Notes: generated by a model from the letters alone, not told the origin. A stretch of 64,000 nt of DNA from Bacteroidales bacterium UBA1205 (GCA_002309615.1 DBXT01000056.1:20840-84839); one strand, 5' to 3'; numbered from the stretch's first letter, positions 1 to 9,966 are shown. Numbers and translations: made by a program.

Positions 1-812
1 CCCAACACTATAAAGGGAATGCTCAACCATTGTCCCATGTTTAAAGTCATGTCGGCCTCAAACGCCACTTGATCGGCTTTTACAAATTCTATCAAAAAAC
101 GAGCGGTAAATATCACCACCAAAGCGGTGCCCAAAGACCTGCCTGCCGGAATACGACCTTTGGCATGCTTAAAATAATACCACGTTTGATAGCCGAACAG
201 ACTCAAATACACCAAAGATTCATACAATTGTGCCGGATGCCGAGGTTGGCAACATTCATCCGTGCCGTTTAAACGTTCAAAAACAAATCCCCATGGTACA
301 TCGGTGATGGTGCCTATAATTTCGGAATTCATCAAATTGCCGCAACGCACCAATGCTGCCGCTATAGGAATACAAATAGCTATTCTATCAAATAACCAAA
401 ACAAATTCACTTTATGTTTGTATGAAAAATACAACACATATAATATGATGGCTATGGTTCCTCCATGGCTGGCCAATCCTTCATAACCTCTGAACACCCA
501 GCCTTCCGATGTTTGTACAAATGGAATAAAAATCTCCAATATATGATTACGAAAATATGCCCAATCGTAAAACAAGCAATGTCCCAATCTTAAACCCACC
601 ACTGTCCACACGCAGGTAAACAAAGCAAATCTATCTATTATTTCTACCGTAACATGCTCGTTTTTGGCTATTTTCTGCAATACCATATATGCCAACATAA
701 AACCTGTTGCCAACAACAGACCATACCATCCTACACGCACTTCGCCGATGGCAAAAATGATGGGATCTACATTCCAATGTATGATACTTATTATTGATGA
801 TATTACTCCCAT
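1..812 (-). CDS. lgt: Prolipoprotein diacylglyceryl transferase Lgt (3' end cut off by window edge)
   Basis: Transfers the diacylglyceryl group of phosphatidylglycerol to the lipobox cysteine of prolipoproteins, the first step of lipoprotein maturation in the inner membrane. My reverse-strand translation starts at ATG 812 and is open to base 1 (270 residues visible). It shows the Lgt landmarks in order: a tryptophan/glycine-rich first helix (VGWYGLLLATGF), LGHCLFYDW, the conserved SHGG, the family signature RCGNLMNSE (arginine and asparagines as in E. coli Lgt), QLYESLVY, and a late arginine in FTARFLIEF. The start lies 4 bases after the cysS stop, so it is the third gene of the DUF1573 protein-cysS-lgt unit. 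Only the last C-terminal part is missing. Confidence 0.96.
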   Translation of the reverse strand, partial: MGVISSIISIIHWNVDPIIFAIGEVRVGWYGLLLATGFMLAYMVLQKIAKNEHVTVEIIDRFALFTCVWTVVGLRLGHCLFYDWAYFRNHILEIFIPFVQTSEGWVFRGYEGLASHGGTIAIILYVLYFSYKHKVNLFWLFDRIAICIPIAAALVRCGNLMNSEIIGTITDVPWGFVFERLNGTDECCQPRHPAQLYESLVYLSLFGYQTWYYFKHAKGRIPAGRSLGTALVVIFTARFLIEFVKADQVAFEADMTLNMGQWLSIPFIVL

Positions 813-816
813 ATTT

Positions 817-2292
817 CTATTTCACCTCCCATTTTACACCTTCTTTGGTATCCTTAAGGTTAATTCCTATATTATTCAACATATCCCGTATTGCATCCGC
901 TGTGGCATAATCTTTATTGGCTTTGGCTTGCGTACGCAAAGCAATGATAACATCCATCAACTTATCCTCCATTCCCGATGCAAGGGATGTATTTTCATAC
1001 TTCATGCCCAAAATATCAAATAAGAATGTATCAAATATCTGCTTAAGCAAGTCTATGTCTTTTTGTGTTAAACGCAATTGTTTGTCGTTGACGGAATTAA
1101 CTATCCGAGCGGCATCAAACAAGTGAGCCAATACTATGGGGGTATTGAAATCGTCATCCATAGCTTCCCTGCAAGCCGTAAAAATAGCTTCTACATTTTC
1201 ATCCGAACTATCACCGGCTTGCAATTTAGGGATTAAAGCATAGGCTGCAAATAGTTTATTCATTCCCTTTTCTGCTGCCTGCAAAGCCTCATTGGAAAAA
1301 TCCACGGTGCTGCTATAATGTGCTTGTAGAATAAAAAACCTGATAGTCATAGGAGAATACGCCGCCGTCAACAAAGCGTGCGAACCGGTAAAAAACTCAT
1401 TGAGCGTAATAAAGTTACCCAACGATTTTCCCATTTTTTTACCGTCTATGGTTATCATATTATTATGCATCCAATATTTTACCGTATCGGTATTGTTGGC
1501 TATTCTATTTTGGCATATTTCCGATTCGTGATGCGGAAACATAAGGTCCATTCCTCCGCCATGAATGTCAAAACGTGTACCCAGATATTTAGTACTCATA
1601 GCAGTACATTCTAAATGCCAGCCCGGAAAACCGTCGCTCCATGGCGAATGCCAACGCATTATGTGTTCGGGTGCCGCTTTTTTCCATAAAGCGAAATCGG
1701 CGGTGTTATGTTTTTCCTCTTGTCCGTCCAACTCGCGTGTGGTGGACAACATATCTTCTAATCTACGTCCCGAAAGTATGCCGTAATGATAATTTTTATC
1801 ATATTTTATCACATCAAAATACACCGAACCATTGGATATATATGCATAACCGGCATCCAATATTTTTTGTACCACCTCTATCTGCTCCATTATATGTCCG
1901 CTCGCACGGGCTTCTATACTGGGATGTTGCACATTTAATGCATCCATTGCAACATGATACATATCGGAATAATATTGGGCTACCTCCATGGGTTCCAATT
2001 GCTCCAAGCGAGCCTTTTTAGCTATTTTATCCTCTCCTTCATCGGCATCGTTTTCCAAATGTCCTACATCGGTGATATTGCGAACATAACGAACTTTGTA
2101 TCCTAAATATTTGAGATAACGAAACACCACATCAAACACTATGGCAGGACGGGCATGTCCTAAATGAGGCTCGCCGTATACGGTAGGACCGCATACATAC
2201 ATGCCTACAAAAGGCGGGTTAATGGGTTCAAACAATTCTTTTTTTCTTGTTAGTGTATTTTGTATTTTTAAATTATTCGCTTTTATCTCCAT
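817..2292 (-). CDS. cysS: Cysteinyl-tRNA synthetase
   Basis: Class I aminoacyl-tRNA synthetase that charges tRNA-Cys in the cytoplasm. The 491-aa length is normal for the family. Visible motifs: [10 protein letters not shown] with the first zinc-ligand cysteine (Cys34), the HIGH-type motif HLGH (residues 43-46), the zinc-site segment around WHLECTAMS, the tract [16 protein letters not shown], and a KMSKS-type loop written KMGKSLGN near residues 284-291. The C-terminal DALR-type helical domain follows. The gene starts 4 bases after the stop of the DUF1573 gene and ends 4 bases before lgt, which indicates one operon. Confidence 0.98.
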   Translation of the reverse strand: MEIKANNLKIQNTLTRKKELFEPINPPFVGMYVCGPTVYGEPHLGHARPAIVFDVVFRYLKYLGYKVRYVRNITDVGHLENDADEGEDKIAKKARLEQLEPMEVAQYYSDMYHVAMDALNVQHPSIEARASGHIMEQIEVVQKILDAGYAYISNGSVYFDVIKYDKNYHYGILSGRRLEDMLSTTRELDGQEEKHNTADFALWKKAAPEHIMRWHSPWSDGFPGWHLECTAMSTKYLGTRFDIHGGGMDLMFPHHESEICQNRIANNTDTVKYWMHNNMITIDGKKMGKSLGNFITLNEFFTGSHALLTAAYSPMTIRFFILQAHYSSTVDFSNEALQAAEKGMNKLFAAYALIPKLQAGDSSDENVEAIFTACREAMDDDFNTPIVLAHLFDAARIVNSVNDKQLRLTQKDIDLLKQIFDTFLFDILGMKYENTSLASGMEDKLMDVIIALRTQAKANKDYATADAIRDMLNNIGINLKDTKEGVKWEVK

Positions 2293-2296
2293 TTGT

Positions 2297-3376
2297 TTAT
2301 CTGCTTTTAGCTTTTACAAAACCTGTTATTTTTAATGTAACGGTCGGCTGTTCAGGGTCATTGCACACTATATCCACCGTCCGCATTTGTTTATTGGATT
2401 TGCCGATAGTACGGAAAGTGGTTTTTACAACTGTGCTTTCACCGGGTTCTAATTCCATTTTTTCCGGATTCACTATAGTACAACTACAAGACTGTTTTAA
2501 CTTGCGTATATACAAAGTGCTGCGACCGATGTTGGTGAGAACGAAATCATGAACCACAGGCTCCCCTTCTTCCACTTCACCGAATTTGTATTCTTCTTCA
2601 GACACTTTCAAACGAGGGGCATTGGCTTTTTGTTTGGGCGTCCAGGAATCGAAATCATCTAAAATTCTTGCTCCTATATAAAAAGTTTTATTCGGTCGGT
2701 CATCATCATTTGTGCTTATCACCACCTTATTGAACACTATGCCCCAGTCGTTTTGTATTTTTGCATCAAAATCGGTTACCAATATACCGCCTTCGCCGGG
2801 TTGTAATTCAGGAGTAACATATACCACCTTTATGGCATTGGGCACCTGACGTAATTCAAAAGTTAACTTCTTGTCCGCCTCGTTGTAAAAACGGAAAGTA
2901 TCCCTATGAACGGTGGTGGGAGTAATCACACCCACTTGCAATGAATTGGTAACATAACGCACATTGCCTTCTTTCATGGGATATATTTCCTGTGGTGTAC
3001 GCGGACGGGGCTCTACATAACCTTTTATGGTGAGCTCTTTGGTGTATTTTTTTCCTTTTTCGTTAATAGTAACCGTTACCGAATTTGAAAACACACCCGA
3101 CTTACCGGCAGGATCGTATATCAACTTAACAGCACCTTTATCTTTCTTTTTTAATATGTCCCTTTTATACTCTACGCGTATATGCCTGTAAGGAGATTTT
3201 ACCAATTCTATATAAGCTCCTGATACTTTGTTGACAAAAGGAAATTCGTATTCAACCTTGCCTGCTGTTTCTTTTATTTCACCAAAATCGTGAACAACAG
3301 TCTCAAACTGCATCTTTTGCGCATTTATTATTCCACAAGCAAATAATAAACAGCATATTACAATCAATCGTTTCAT
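2297..3376 (-). CDS. Secreted DUF1573 domain protein
   Basis: A 359-aa exported protein of unknown function. Residues 1-19 form a signal peptide ([15 protein letters not shown], cleavage near INA-QK). Two Ig-like DUF1573 segments can be seen: one at the N-terminus ([19 protein letters not shown], with a following YDPAGKSG) and one at the C-terminus ([20 protein letters not shown], then [10 protein letters not shown] and a LEPGESTVV turn). The central part (about residues 120-240) looks like a third, more divergent Ig-like repeat. Such proteins are very common in Bacteroidota and are presumed periplasmic or cell-surface. It is the first gene of the unit that continues into cysS and lgt. Confidence 0.9.
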   Translation of the reverse strand: MKRLIVICCLLFACGIINAQKMQFETVVHDFGEIKETAGKVEYEFPFVNKVSGAYIELVKSPYRHIRVEYKRDILKKKDKGAVKLIYDPAGKSGVFSNSVTVTINEKGKKYTKELTIKGYVEPRPRTPQEIYPMKEGNVRYVTNSLQVGVITPTTVHRDTFRFYNEADKKLTFELRQVPNAIKVVYVTPELQPGEGGILVTDFDAKIQNDWGIVFNKVVISTNDDDRPNKTFYIGARILDDFDSWTPKQKANAPRLKVSEEEYKFGEVEEGEPVVHDFVLTNIGRSTLYIRKLKQSCSCTIVNPEKMELEPGESTVVKTTFRTIGKSNKQMRTVDIVCNDPEQPTVTLKITGFVKAKSR

Positions 3377-3400
3377 ATTCTTATATTATTATTTAATTTA

Positions 3401-3408
3401 CAAAGGTA
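3401..3408 (-). promoter_or_regulatory. Bacteroidota -7 box before the DUF1573-cysS-lgt unit
   Basis: The minus strand reads TACCTTTG, a full match to the Bacteroidota -7 consensus TAnnTTTG, preceded by a T-rich tract. It lies 25 bases upstream of the ATG at 3376. Confidence 0.75.
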
Positions 3409-3496
3409 CAACATTTTTTTATGCCAATAAAAAAAATTGCATAATTAGTTTTACTGATTATAGTAATACAATCCGATGTGATGATAGTTAAAAAAA

Positions 3497-3524
3497 GGCA
3501 GTGCAAAAAACTTATTGCACTGCC
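3497..3524 (-). terminator. Rho-independent terminator after the small orf at 3546-3806
   Basis: A perfect 10-bp stem (GGCAGTGCAA / TTGCACTGCC, 3497-3506 with 3515-3524) with an 8-base loop. On the minus strand it is followed by a run of seven T, so it stops minus-strand transcription arriving from 3546-3806. Confidence 0.9.
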
Positions 3525-3545
3525 CTTAGTCTGTTATTATTTTTT

Positions 3546-3806
3546 TCAAGACAATATTTTTTCTGCCAATGAGGCAATAGCCTCACTATTGGGTTCATAT
3601 AATCCTTTGTCGTTAATAAGTATGCAACCGACTATGGGATATCGTTGAAAATCGGGCGTGATTTTTGACGGACTTTCCACTTTTACTTCCATCGTTTCGG
3701 AATTCACCCATAAATCGATATCGGTAGGATAGTCCAAAAAATGCTCCAAGAAATCCTCTACTGCATTTTCAATACTATTACTCAATTCATTAACCTTATT
3801 CTGCAT
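3546..3806 (-). CDS. Small acidic hypothetical protein (86 aa)
   Basis: I do not recognise a family. The 86-aa product is acidic, has no signal peptide or membrane segment, and begins with a helical stretch (about residues 1-28) followed by alternating hydrophobic strands (IDLWVNSETMEVKVES, YPIVGCILIN). It lies 49 bases after mpl on the same strand and has a perfect terminator 22 bases after its stop, which supports a real, expressed gene at the end of the mpl unit. The single ATG start is at 3806. Confidence 0.7.
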   Translation of the reverse strand: MQNKVNELSNSIENAVEDFLEHFLDYPTDIDLWVNSETMEVKVESPSKITPDFQRYPIVGCILINDKGLYEPNSEAIASLAEKILS

Positions 3807-3855
3807 GGTCTCTTTTTTTTAAAAAAAATACTACACTAATCAATAATTTTCATCC

Positions 3856-5214
3856 TTACCGCCTGTTAATGATATTATCGGCTATTTGACCATAATCGTA
3901 TCCGTCGAAATTACCCGATGACATCATCAGCAATACGGAATTGTTCCATTGCATAGACAACAAATCTTTTTTTAACAAATCCGAATCGTGATAGACTTTT
4001 ATATTTTTATTTTTAAAAGCCTCAAACACCATTTCGTTGCTTAAAGGCGGTAATTTTTTCAATGCGATGGCGTGGGGGTTGAAATACACTATGGGCACAT
4101 CGGCCTTATCCATTGTGCCGGCATATTGTTGTAAGAATTCGGCTGTTAAACTGCTGAAAGTATGCAATTCCAAACAAGCCACCAACTTTCTGTCGCTATA
4201 TTTTTCAGTTACGGCATCTATGGTCGCTTTTAATTTGGACGGTGAATGAGCAAAATCTTTATACATGGCAAAATCATCGGTTGCTTTTACCAATTCCAAA
4301 CGCTTGGAGGCTCCTTTAAAACCGGCTATGGCCCTATAAAAATCATCATCGCTCACACCTATGGCATTACATGCCAAGCGGGCTGCATTGATGTTCATCA
4401 GGTTATGTTTTCCGAACACTTGTAGGGGAATTTCTTTTCCGTTATGTATCAATACATATTGCCTGTTCACTATTTTGTATTCGGGTAAGGCATACGGATG
4501 TAGATGAGTATTACATTGGGCTGCTATTCGGTTACACTGCTCGTCCAGACTACAATATATCAAATCTCCGTCTTGGGGAATGGATTGGGCAAATATTTTA
4601 AATTGCTCCACATAGATATCAAAAGTGGGAAAAACATTGATATGGTCCCATGCTATTCCGCTTATAATACCCACGTGGGGCTTATACCAATGAAATTTCG
4701 GACGGCGATCGATAGGCGAAGTTAAATATTCATCTCCTTCTATCACCATGCACGGAGCATCGTCGGTGAGTTTTACCATTACTTCAAAGCCTTCCAACTG
4801 GGCTCCTACCATATAATCACAGGCAATATTGCAACTGTTAAGCACATGTAATATCATGGAAGTAATGGTGGTTTTGCCATGACTTCCGCCCACCACTATG
4901 CGTTTTTTATTTTTGGACTGTTCATACAAAAATTGCGGATAAGAATAAATATTTAATCCCAAAGCCTTGGCTTTTACCAACTCCGGATTATCTTCTCTTG
5001 CGTGCATGCCCAATATCACCGCATCTATATCTTCGGTGATATTGTCTGCATTCCAGCCGATGGCTGCCGGCAAGATACCGTATTTTTGCAACCTGCTTTT
5101 AGAAGGTTCAAATATTTCATCATCGGAACCTGTTACCTGATAACCTTTTATTTTCAACGAGATGGCTAAATTATGCATAGCCGAACCTCCTATGGCGATA
5201 AAATGTACTCTCAT
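3856..5214 (-). CDS. mpl: Mpl-type muropeptide ligase (UDP-MurNAc:tripeptide ligase)
   Basis: Mur-ligase family enzyme. By family knowledge Mpl joins recycled L-Ala-gamma-D-Glu-meso-DAP to UDP-MurNAc, using ATP, in the cytoplasm. The 452-aa protein has the N-terminal Rossmann-like motif HFIAIGGSAMHNLA (MurC/Mpl type), TGSDDEIFEPS, the ATP-binding loop GGSHGKTT (residues 109-116), the central-domain signature VIEGDEYLTSPIDRR, SGIAWDHINVFPT, and the C-terminal domain with FKGASKRLE and DFAHSPSK. The GSDDEIFEPS form is the one usual in Bacteroidota peptidoglycan synthetases. A true MurC is the alternative, but MurC sits in the mur cluster and has a different N-terminus. Confidence 0.92.
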   Translation of the reverse strand: MRVHFIAIGGSAMHNLAISLKIKGYQVTGSDDEIFEPSKSRLQKYGILPAAIGWNADNITEDIDAVILGMHAREDNPELVKAKALGLNIYSYPQFLYEQSKNKKRIVVGGSHGKTTITSMILHVLNSCNIACDYMVGAQLEGFEVMVKLTDDAPCMVIEGDEYLTSPIDRRPKFHWYKPHVGIISGIAWDHINVFPTFDIYVEQFKIFAQSIPQDGDLIYCSLDEQCNRIAAQCNTHLHPYALPEYKIVNRQYVLIHNGKEIPLQVFGKHNLMNINAARLACNAIGVSDDDFYRAIAGFKGASKRLELVKATDDFAMYKDFAHSPSKLKATIDAVTEKYSDRKLVACLELHTFSSLTAEFLQQYAGTMDKADVPIVYFNPHAIALKKLPPLSNEMVFEAFKNKNIKVYHDSDLLKKDLLSMQWNNSVLLMMSSGNFDGYDYGQIADNIINRR

Positions 5215-5243
5215 GCGTGTATTTATTTTTATGCTGATATATG

Positions 5244-5251
5244 CAAAATTA
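5244..5251 (-). promoter_or_regulatory. -7 box for mpl
   Basis: The minus strand reads TAATTTTG (TAnnTTTG), 29 bases upstream of the mpl ATG. A TTGACTTG element lies upstream of it on the same strand and may serve as the -33 region. Confidence 0.65.
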
Positions 5252-5334
5252 TCACCTTACATCAAGTCAAGAGAAAGTTAATGTCATTTTTTACTAACAA
5301 TATAATGTGCAAAGTACAATTCCAAAAAAAATGT

Positions 5335-5342
5335 TATCTTTG
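5335..5342 (+). promoter_or_regulatory. -7 box for pyrD
   Basis: TATCTTTG matches TAnnTTTG, is preceded by an A-rich tract, and lies 26 bases before the pyrD ATG. It implies a short leader and that pyrD is first in its unit. Confidence 0.75.
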
Positions 5343-5368
5343 TATGTTTATACTTATTAATATTCATT

Positions 5369-6274
5369 ATGGCTGATTTATCTGTAAAGATAGGAAATTT
5401 AACATTAAAAAACCCTGTATTAACCGCCTCCGGTACATTTGGTTACGGCTTGGAGTTCAGTGATTTTATCGATCTAAACCGTTTAGGCGGTTTTGTGGTG
5501 AAGGGCACCACCCTGCATCCCCGCGAAGGCAATGACTACCCTCGTATGGCCGAAACACCGAGCGGCATGCTCAATGCCGTGGGTTTGCAAAACAAAGGAG
5601 TGGATTATTTTATTGAACACATTTATCCTCAAATATCGCATATCAACTCCCGAATAATCGTCAATGTATCAGGTTCCTCCATCAGCGATTATATGGCTTG
5701 CGCAGAACGCATCAACGAATTGGAGCACATCCCTGCCATTGAACTCAATATTTCATGTCCTAACGTAAAACAAGGAGGCATGGCCTTCGGGACATCTTGT
5801 GTATCGGCAAAGGAGGTGGTAGAGGCCGTCCGTAAGGTGTATAAGAAAACGCTCATAGTCAAGCTTTCGCCCAATGTAACAGATATAGTCGCTATTGCTC
5901 AAGCTGTGGAAGACGGCGGTGCCGACGCGGTATCCCTTATCAACACCCTCCTTGGCATGGCTATAGACGCAGAAAAACAAAAACCCATACTCTCCACCGT
6001 TACCGGCGGATTGTCAGGAGCTTGCGTAAAACCCATAGCACTACGCATGGTATGGCAGGTCAGCCACAAAATTCATATTCCCGTAATAGGATTAGGAGGC
6101 ATTATGAATGCTATTGACGCAGTGGAATTTCTATTGGCCGGTGCTACTGCCGTAGAAGTGGGTACCGCCAATTTTATTGACCCCGCCGTATCCATAAAAA
6201 TTGTTGACGGCATCAATGACTATTTGGAACGGAAACATATAACCTCCGTACAAAATATTATCGGGATTATTTAA
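5369..6274 (+). CDS. pyrD: Dihydroorotate dehydrogenase, class 1B catalytic subunit
   Basis: Oxidises dihydroorotate to orotate in pyrimidine synthesis; class 1B enzymes pass electrons through an FAD/[2Fe-2S] partner, PyrK. The 301-aa length fits the catalytic subunit. Visible: [13 protein letters not shown] (FMN-binding region), a phosphate-contact [20 protein letters not shown], and [11 protein letters not shown] with the catalytic base Cys130. [14 protein letters not shown] and VIGLGGI-type FMN-phosphate loops follow. There is no pyrK next to it: a promoter lies directly upstream, and downstream is a 430-bp stretch without an intact gene. The partner must be elsewhere, or the enzyme works differently. 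Confidence 0.96.
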   Translation: MADLSVKIGNLTLKNPVLTASGTFGYGLEFSDFIDLNRLGGFVVKGTTLHPREGNDYPRMAETPSGMLNAVGLQNKGVDYFIEHIYPQISHINSRIIVNVSGSSISDYMACAERINELEHIPAIELNISCPNVKQGGMAFGTSCVSAKEVVEAVRKVYKKTLIVKLSPNVTDIVAIAQAVEDGGADAVSLINTLLGMAIDAEKQKPILSTVTGGLSGACVKPIALRMVWQVSHKIHIPVIGLGGIMNAIDAVEFLLAGATAVEVGTANFIDPAVSIKIVDGINDYLERKHITSVQNIIGII

Positions 6275-6424
6275 CGATTCATCATCTTATTTTAAAGCCC
6301 CGACGCCTTTCTAAAACTTTTTTACTGCCAGTGCGATATACTTCTTGGATTGTTATGCTATAACAATCATGCTCCATTCTATATTGTAATCATCCCTTTT
6401 CAGGATAATTCCAAATGTTATTCC

Positions 6425-6592
6425 TTAACTTTTTTTAGTAACAACCGTTTCACCGGTTTTATATATCATACTTCTTCCATAAGCGAATACCACACTATCT
6501 GAAATGCAACTCACATCATAAAAGGCTCTGTCTTCTGCATCAACTTGCATATTTTTCCATTGATCATAAACAGGACTTGTCAGTAAATATTC
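6425..6592 (-). pseudogene. Probable C-terminal remnant of a decayed gene (BNR/YCF48-like tail)
   Basis: This lies in the 430-bp space between pyrD and rnz. On the minus strand a 55-codon stretch is open but has no start and is preceded by two in-frame TAG codons. It reads like the end of a beta-propeller-type protein: YDVSCISDSVVFAYGR followed by MIYKTGETVVTKKS and a TAA. After the stop the same frame continues briefly without gaps (GITFGIILKRDD). The resemblance to BNR/YCF48 repeats is by eye only. The rest of 6275-6704 holds a terminator and nothing else that I recognise. Confidence 0.4.
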
Positions 6593-6626
6593 CTACTAAA
6601 AAATTATCGTTTTTGGCAAAAACAAT

Positions 6627-6660
6627 AAAAAAAACGGAATTGAAAAAATCCCGTTTTTTT
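6627..6660 (-). terminator. Hairpin with flanking A/T runs after rnz
   Basis: AAAAACGG and CCGTTTTT arms enclose an A-rich loop; both strands end in T runs, so it could stop transcription from either side. It is closest to the end of rnz (45 bases after its stop on the minus strand). Confidence 0.75.
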
Positions 6661-6704
6661 TACATATACATCGTTATTTTTCTATATTACAGATATCCGG
6701 CTAC

Positions 6705-7619
6705 TTATATCTTAAAAGTAACACCTTCCAAAGCTATGAGCGTGCGAGGAAAAACAGTTTGCGCTTCTTCTTGTAAAGGGCGTATATCTTTATATCTTGC
6801 AGAAAAATGACCTATCAATAAATTATCCGCCTTGGCTGCTTTTGCTATATTTGCTGCCTGTATGGTGGTGGAATGTTTTTTATCATTAGCGGCATTTTCC
6901 AAATCGGCCATAAAAGTAGCTTCGTGATAAAGCATATTCACATTTTTCACCTTGCGAACCAATTCCGGATAATACGCAGTATCGGAACAATAGGCAAAAG
7001 ACCGCAAATTATTTTCTTTTTCCGCTATCTCTTCCAACGGATAGCTCTTTCCGCATTCGTCCACATAGGCTTCACCGTTTTTTATCCGTTCCACCCATTG
7101 TTTACTGATATCGTGCGTTTCTAAAAACGATTTCTTTATCAGATACGGATATCCTTTTTCTTTAAACAAAAAGCCATGAGTAGGCAAACTATGCATCAAC
7201 GGAAATGCTTTTACCTGAATTTTATCATCCTCCAACAACACATGCGTCCCCGATTTAATGGTGTGAAATTCCAAAGGATATTGCAACACTGTTTTATCCA
7301 CATCCAATATCATCTTTAGAATTTTCTTCAACGGACTGTGTGCATACACATGCAAAGTGTTTTTACGCCCCAGCAAACTTTGTGACAATAAAAAACCGAC
7401 CAATCCGAAAAAATGATCTCCGTGAAGGTGACTGATAAATATATGTGATATTTTCTGCATGCATATCCCGTAACGACGCAGTTGTATTTGCGTTCCCTCA
7501 CCGCAATCTATCAACATGAGGGAACGCATTCTATCGCTTCGCAACAAGAAAGCACTCGGATGCCTGTTAAGGCTGGGTGTAGCCGAACTGCTTCCTAATA
7601 CTGTAAGATATAATGCCAT
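6705..7619 (-). CDS. rnz: Ribonuclease Z (tRNA 3'-processing endonuclease)
   Basis: Removes 3' trailers from tRNA precursors lacking an encoded CCA. A 304-aa metallo-beta-lactamase-fold protein of the usual short RNase Z length. Visible: LGSSSATPS near the N-terminus, LIDCGEGTQIQLRRYGI, and the metal-binding motif SHLHGDH (residues 63-69), then HSLPTHGF, CSDTAYYPEL, LYHEATF and the late metal ligand in LLIGHFSARY. The gene lies 17 bases after the C69 dipeptidase on the same strand and is the last of that unit. The tRNA gene in this window lacks an encoded CCA, which suits this enzyme. Confidence 0.96.
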   Translation of the reverse strand: MALYLTVLGSSSATPSLNRHPSAFLLRSDRMRSLMLIDCGEGTQIQLRRYGICMQKISHIFISHLHGDHFFGLVGFLLSQSLLGRKNTLHVYAHSPLKKILKMILDVDKTVLQYPLEFHTIKSGTHVLLEDDKIQVKAFPLMHSLPTHGFLFKEKGYPYLIKKSFLETHDISKQWVERIKNGEAYVDECGKSYPLEEIAEKENNLRSFAYCSDTAYYPELVRKVKNVNMLYHEATFMADLENAANDKKHSTTIQAANIAKAAKADNLLIGHFSARYKDIRPLQEEAQTVFPRTLIALEGVTFKI

Positions 7620-7636
7620 ATCACAAAAGCAATATA

Positions 7637-9388
7637 TTATTCTTTGCCCAAATCTTTAACATTATCTCCCGTATCGTCTATTATCATTTTATAGAACCAA
7701 TCGGGATAAACGGGCTGCATAGGAAAAGCGGAATAATTGGACTGGTAACCGTTGTTTTCAAATTTACCGTCTTTTTCTTTTTTGATATTTCCGTCTACAT
7801 ATTTTACGAGTAAATATTCCGAAAGATTAGTCCATTCCCTGAACATTTTTTCCGCTTGTTGAGCCGAAAATTTGTTCATCTCCATAACAGCTTTCGCTGC
7901 ATCTTGATTATAATGTTGTGCCAAAACAGGTGACTGTTCTTCCACCAATTTCACAAAATCGGTTTCCAAACGGTTTTGTACTTTTTGTATATCCACTATC
8001 ATGGCATTATAGCGAGAATAGGCAAAATTGCTTACTCTATTAAACAACCAGAATGCGGAAGTTTTGGAATAAGTCATCATATCACCGTTGCCTTCCATAA
8101 AGCAAAGGGGTATTTTGGTGATACCGCAAAACATAGGCACATAACAAGTGCTATATGTATCATCCACGCCAAACCACAACACACCGCCTACAGGATTGGG
8201 ATATTTTCCGCGACATTGGGCTACAAAAGAGAATCCTGTTTGTTGGGTAGAAGTAGCTCTTTCGTGTATATATGCTTTACCTTCATATTTCCAATTCATA
8301 GGCCTCCAACGATAGGGACACTCGTACGGACCGGCACCTTTATCTTTGGTCATATCCATAGAAGTGCCTTCAAAATGGTCTCTCATAAGGGCCATTACAT
8401 CTTGTACACCGAGTTTTTCCGTCGGTTTTATCCACAAAGGCATTCTATGTTGCAAATTTTCACCGCGGGCATAATCTTCATATTGTGCAGCTTCTGCTCT
8501 ATTAATACGCATAAAAGCTGCCCACACTCTGGCTTCACATGCACGAGCACCGCTAAAAGTGAGAGGAGCATATGCATCTACAAAACTGAATTCTTCGTCC
8601 GAACCGCTAAAAATACCTATGGCTCTTGCGTAAGATATCACATCATAAGCATACACCACTTCTACCGAAGGTAAAAATATTTTGGAAAGGTTTTTGGAAG
8701 ATATCACTTTTTTACCGTCTTCTTTAGGAATATTGGTAATTCGTGCTTGGTTGGCGTGTCCGCCCACATAACCGTCGGGAATACGCATAGCCACCCATAC
8801 TGCGCCTTTGGTATTGCGTTTGGCATCGGGATTACCTTTTTTATCCAATATTTTTTGTCCCTTGCCTATCAAGTCCATAATCCATACTTCGTTGGGATCG
8901 GCAATAGAAAAAGATTCCCCTTCACTTGCATAACCGTATTTGGTGAGCAATTCTGACATTATTTTAATGGCTTCACGGGCATTTTTTGCTCTTTGCAAGG
9001 TGATGTATATCAAATTACCATAATCCACAATACCATCTTTGTCAACCAACTCTTCTCTGCCACCGTAGGTGGTTTCGGCTATCACCAATTGGTGTTCATT
9101 CATATTTCCCACTACGGAATAAGTACGAAGTGCTTGTTCTATTTGTCCTAATTTTTTGCCTGTATCCCATTCATAAATATCCATCATGGTGCCGGCAGGA
9201 TAGGTGGCCGCCGGACGATAATACAATTCACCATACAAAGTATGGGAATCGGCAGCATAAGTAACAAAAGTGGAACCACATTTGGAAGCTCCTTTGGTAA
9301 CCAAAAAATTAGTACAAGCATCGGCTATTCCGTTTGCAAATAGGAATATGCTTACTAAAGTCAAATAAATTAAATTCTTTTTATTCAT
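7637..9388 (-). CDS. Secreted C69-family dipeptidase
   Basis: N-terminal-nucleophile peptidase of family C69 (U34, PepD-like), which splits dipeptides. The 583-aa protein begins with a signal peptide (residues 1-24, ending GIADA) directly followed by Cys25. In this family the cysteine becomes the N-terminal nucleophile after processing, so signal cleavage may also activate the enzyme. Visible: ACTNFLVTKGA, TYAADSHTLYGELY, VIAETTYGGR, IADPNEVWIMDLIGKG and WVAMRIPDGYVGGHANQ, all typical of Bacteroidota dipeptidases. The C-terminal part is rich in aromatic residues. It lies 19 bases after the DUF6913-like gene and 17 before rnz; the three probably share a promoter at 9967-9974. Confidence 0.92.
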   Translation of the reverse strand: MNKKNLIYLTLVSIFLFANGIADACTNFLVTKGASKCGSTFVTYAADSHTLYGELYYRPAATYPAGTMMDIYEWDTGKKLGQIEQALRTYSVVGNMNEHQLVIAETTYGGREELVDKDGIVDYGNLIYITLQRAKNAREAIKIMSELLTKYGYASEGESFSIADPNEVWIMDLIGKGQKILDKKGNPDAKRNTKGAVWVAMRIPDGYVGGHANQARITNIPKEDGKKVISSKNLSKIFLPSVEVVYAYDVISYARAIGIFSGSDEEFSFVDAYAPLTFSGARACEARVWAAFMRINRAEAAQYEDYARGENLQHRMPLWIKPTEKLGVQDVMALMRDHFEGTSMDMTKDKGAGPYECPYRWRPMNWKYEGKAYIHERATSTQQTGFSFVAQCRGKYPNPVGGVLWFGVDDTYSTCYVPMFCGITKIPLCFMEGNGDMMTYSKTSAFWLFNRVSNFAYSRYNAMIVDIQKVQNRLETDFVKLVEEQSPVLAQHYNQDAAKAVMEMNKFSAQQAEKMFREWTNLSEYLLVKYVDGNIKKEKDGKFENNGYQSNYSAFPMQPVYPDWFYKMIIDDTGDNVKDLGKE

Positions 9389-9407
9389 ATTTTTACTTTT
9401 TAAATTG

Positions 9408-9941
9408 TTATGCTAATTGATGTAAATACCTTTCCACCTCAACAAGGAATGCCATAGGAGAAAGCTTATCGTTTACTTGTATTACTAAATCATAATTATC
9501 TATATATTGAGCATTACGGCCTATGCGTAAAGAGGCCTTTAGCATGGATTTCAACACTAATGAATCCGTTTTAGGCTTTTCATCCGCGTCTATCATCACA
9601 TTATATGCCTGATGCTGCCAATTTTCAATGCATTCTCCGATGAAACTGCTTTTGAATATCTCTCCTGATTTGAAAATAAAATTAACCTCTTGCGATAAAG
9701 CAAAGTCCTTGGGCTTTTTTTGTGATATATAGCAAAACACGCTTCTTTGCAATGTATTTTGATTTTTCCACGCACATATATCTTTTTGTACTTTTTGCCA
9801 ACATTCCATGTTATCGCAAGAAAGAAACAAAGCTATGTGTTGAGCATGTTCCAATTCGGTAAGCACAGCTGTGTGTTCGGACCGACATTTGTAAAAATCC
9901 GACAACCGCATTCTATACTGCCTATCGCTAATTATCCCCAT
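9408..9941 (-). CDS. DUF6913-like protein
   Basis: A 177-aa soluble protein that I assign by general resemblance to the DUF6913 family of Bacteroidota: an N-terminal basic segment (ISDRQYRMRLSDFYKC), a central alternating segment (HIALFLSCDN...VFCYISQKKPKDF), and a C-terminal core (YNVMIDADEKPKT, LKSMLKASLRIGRN, YDLVIQVNDKLSPMAFLVEVE). Function unknown. The reading frame is open 45 bases further upstream to an ATG at 9986, but that extension contains the promoter -7 box and would encode the telltale KKCYLC peptide, so ATG 9941 is the better start. Confidence 0.7.
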   Translation of the reverse strand: MGIISDRQYRMRLSDFYKCRSEHTAVLTELEHAQHIALFLSCDNMECWQKVQKDICAWKNQNTLQRSVFCYISQKKPKDFALSQEVNFIFKSGEIFKSSFIGECIENWQHQAYNVMIDADEKPKTDSLVLKSMLKASLRIGRNAQYIDNYDLVIQVNDKLSPMAFLVEVERYLHQLA

Positions 9942-9966
9942 ACTCGCTTTTCTCAATAATAATTGG

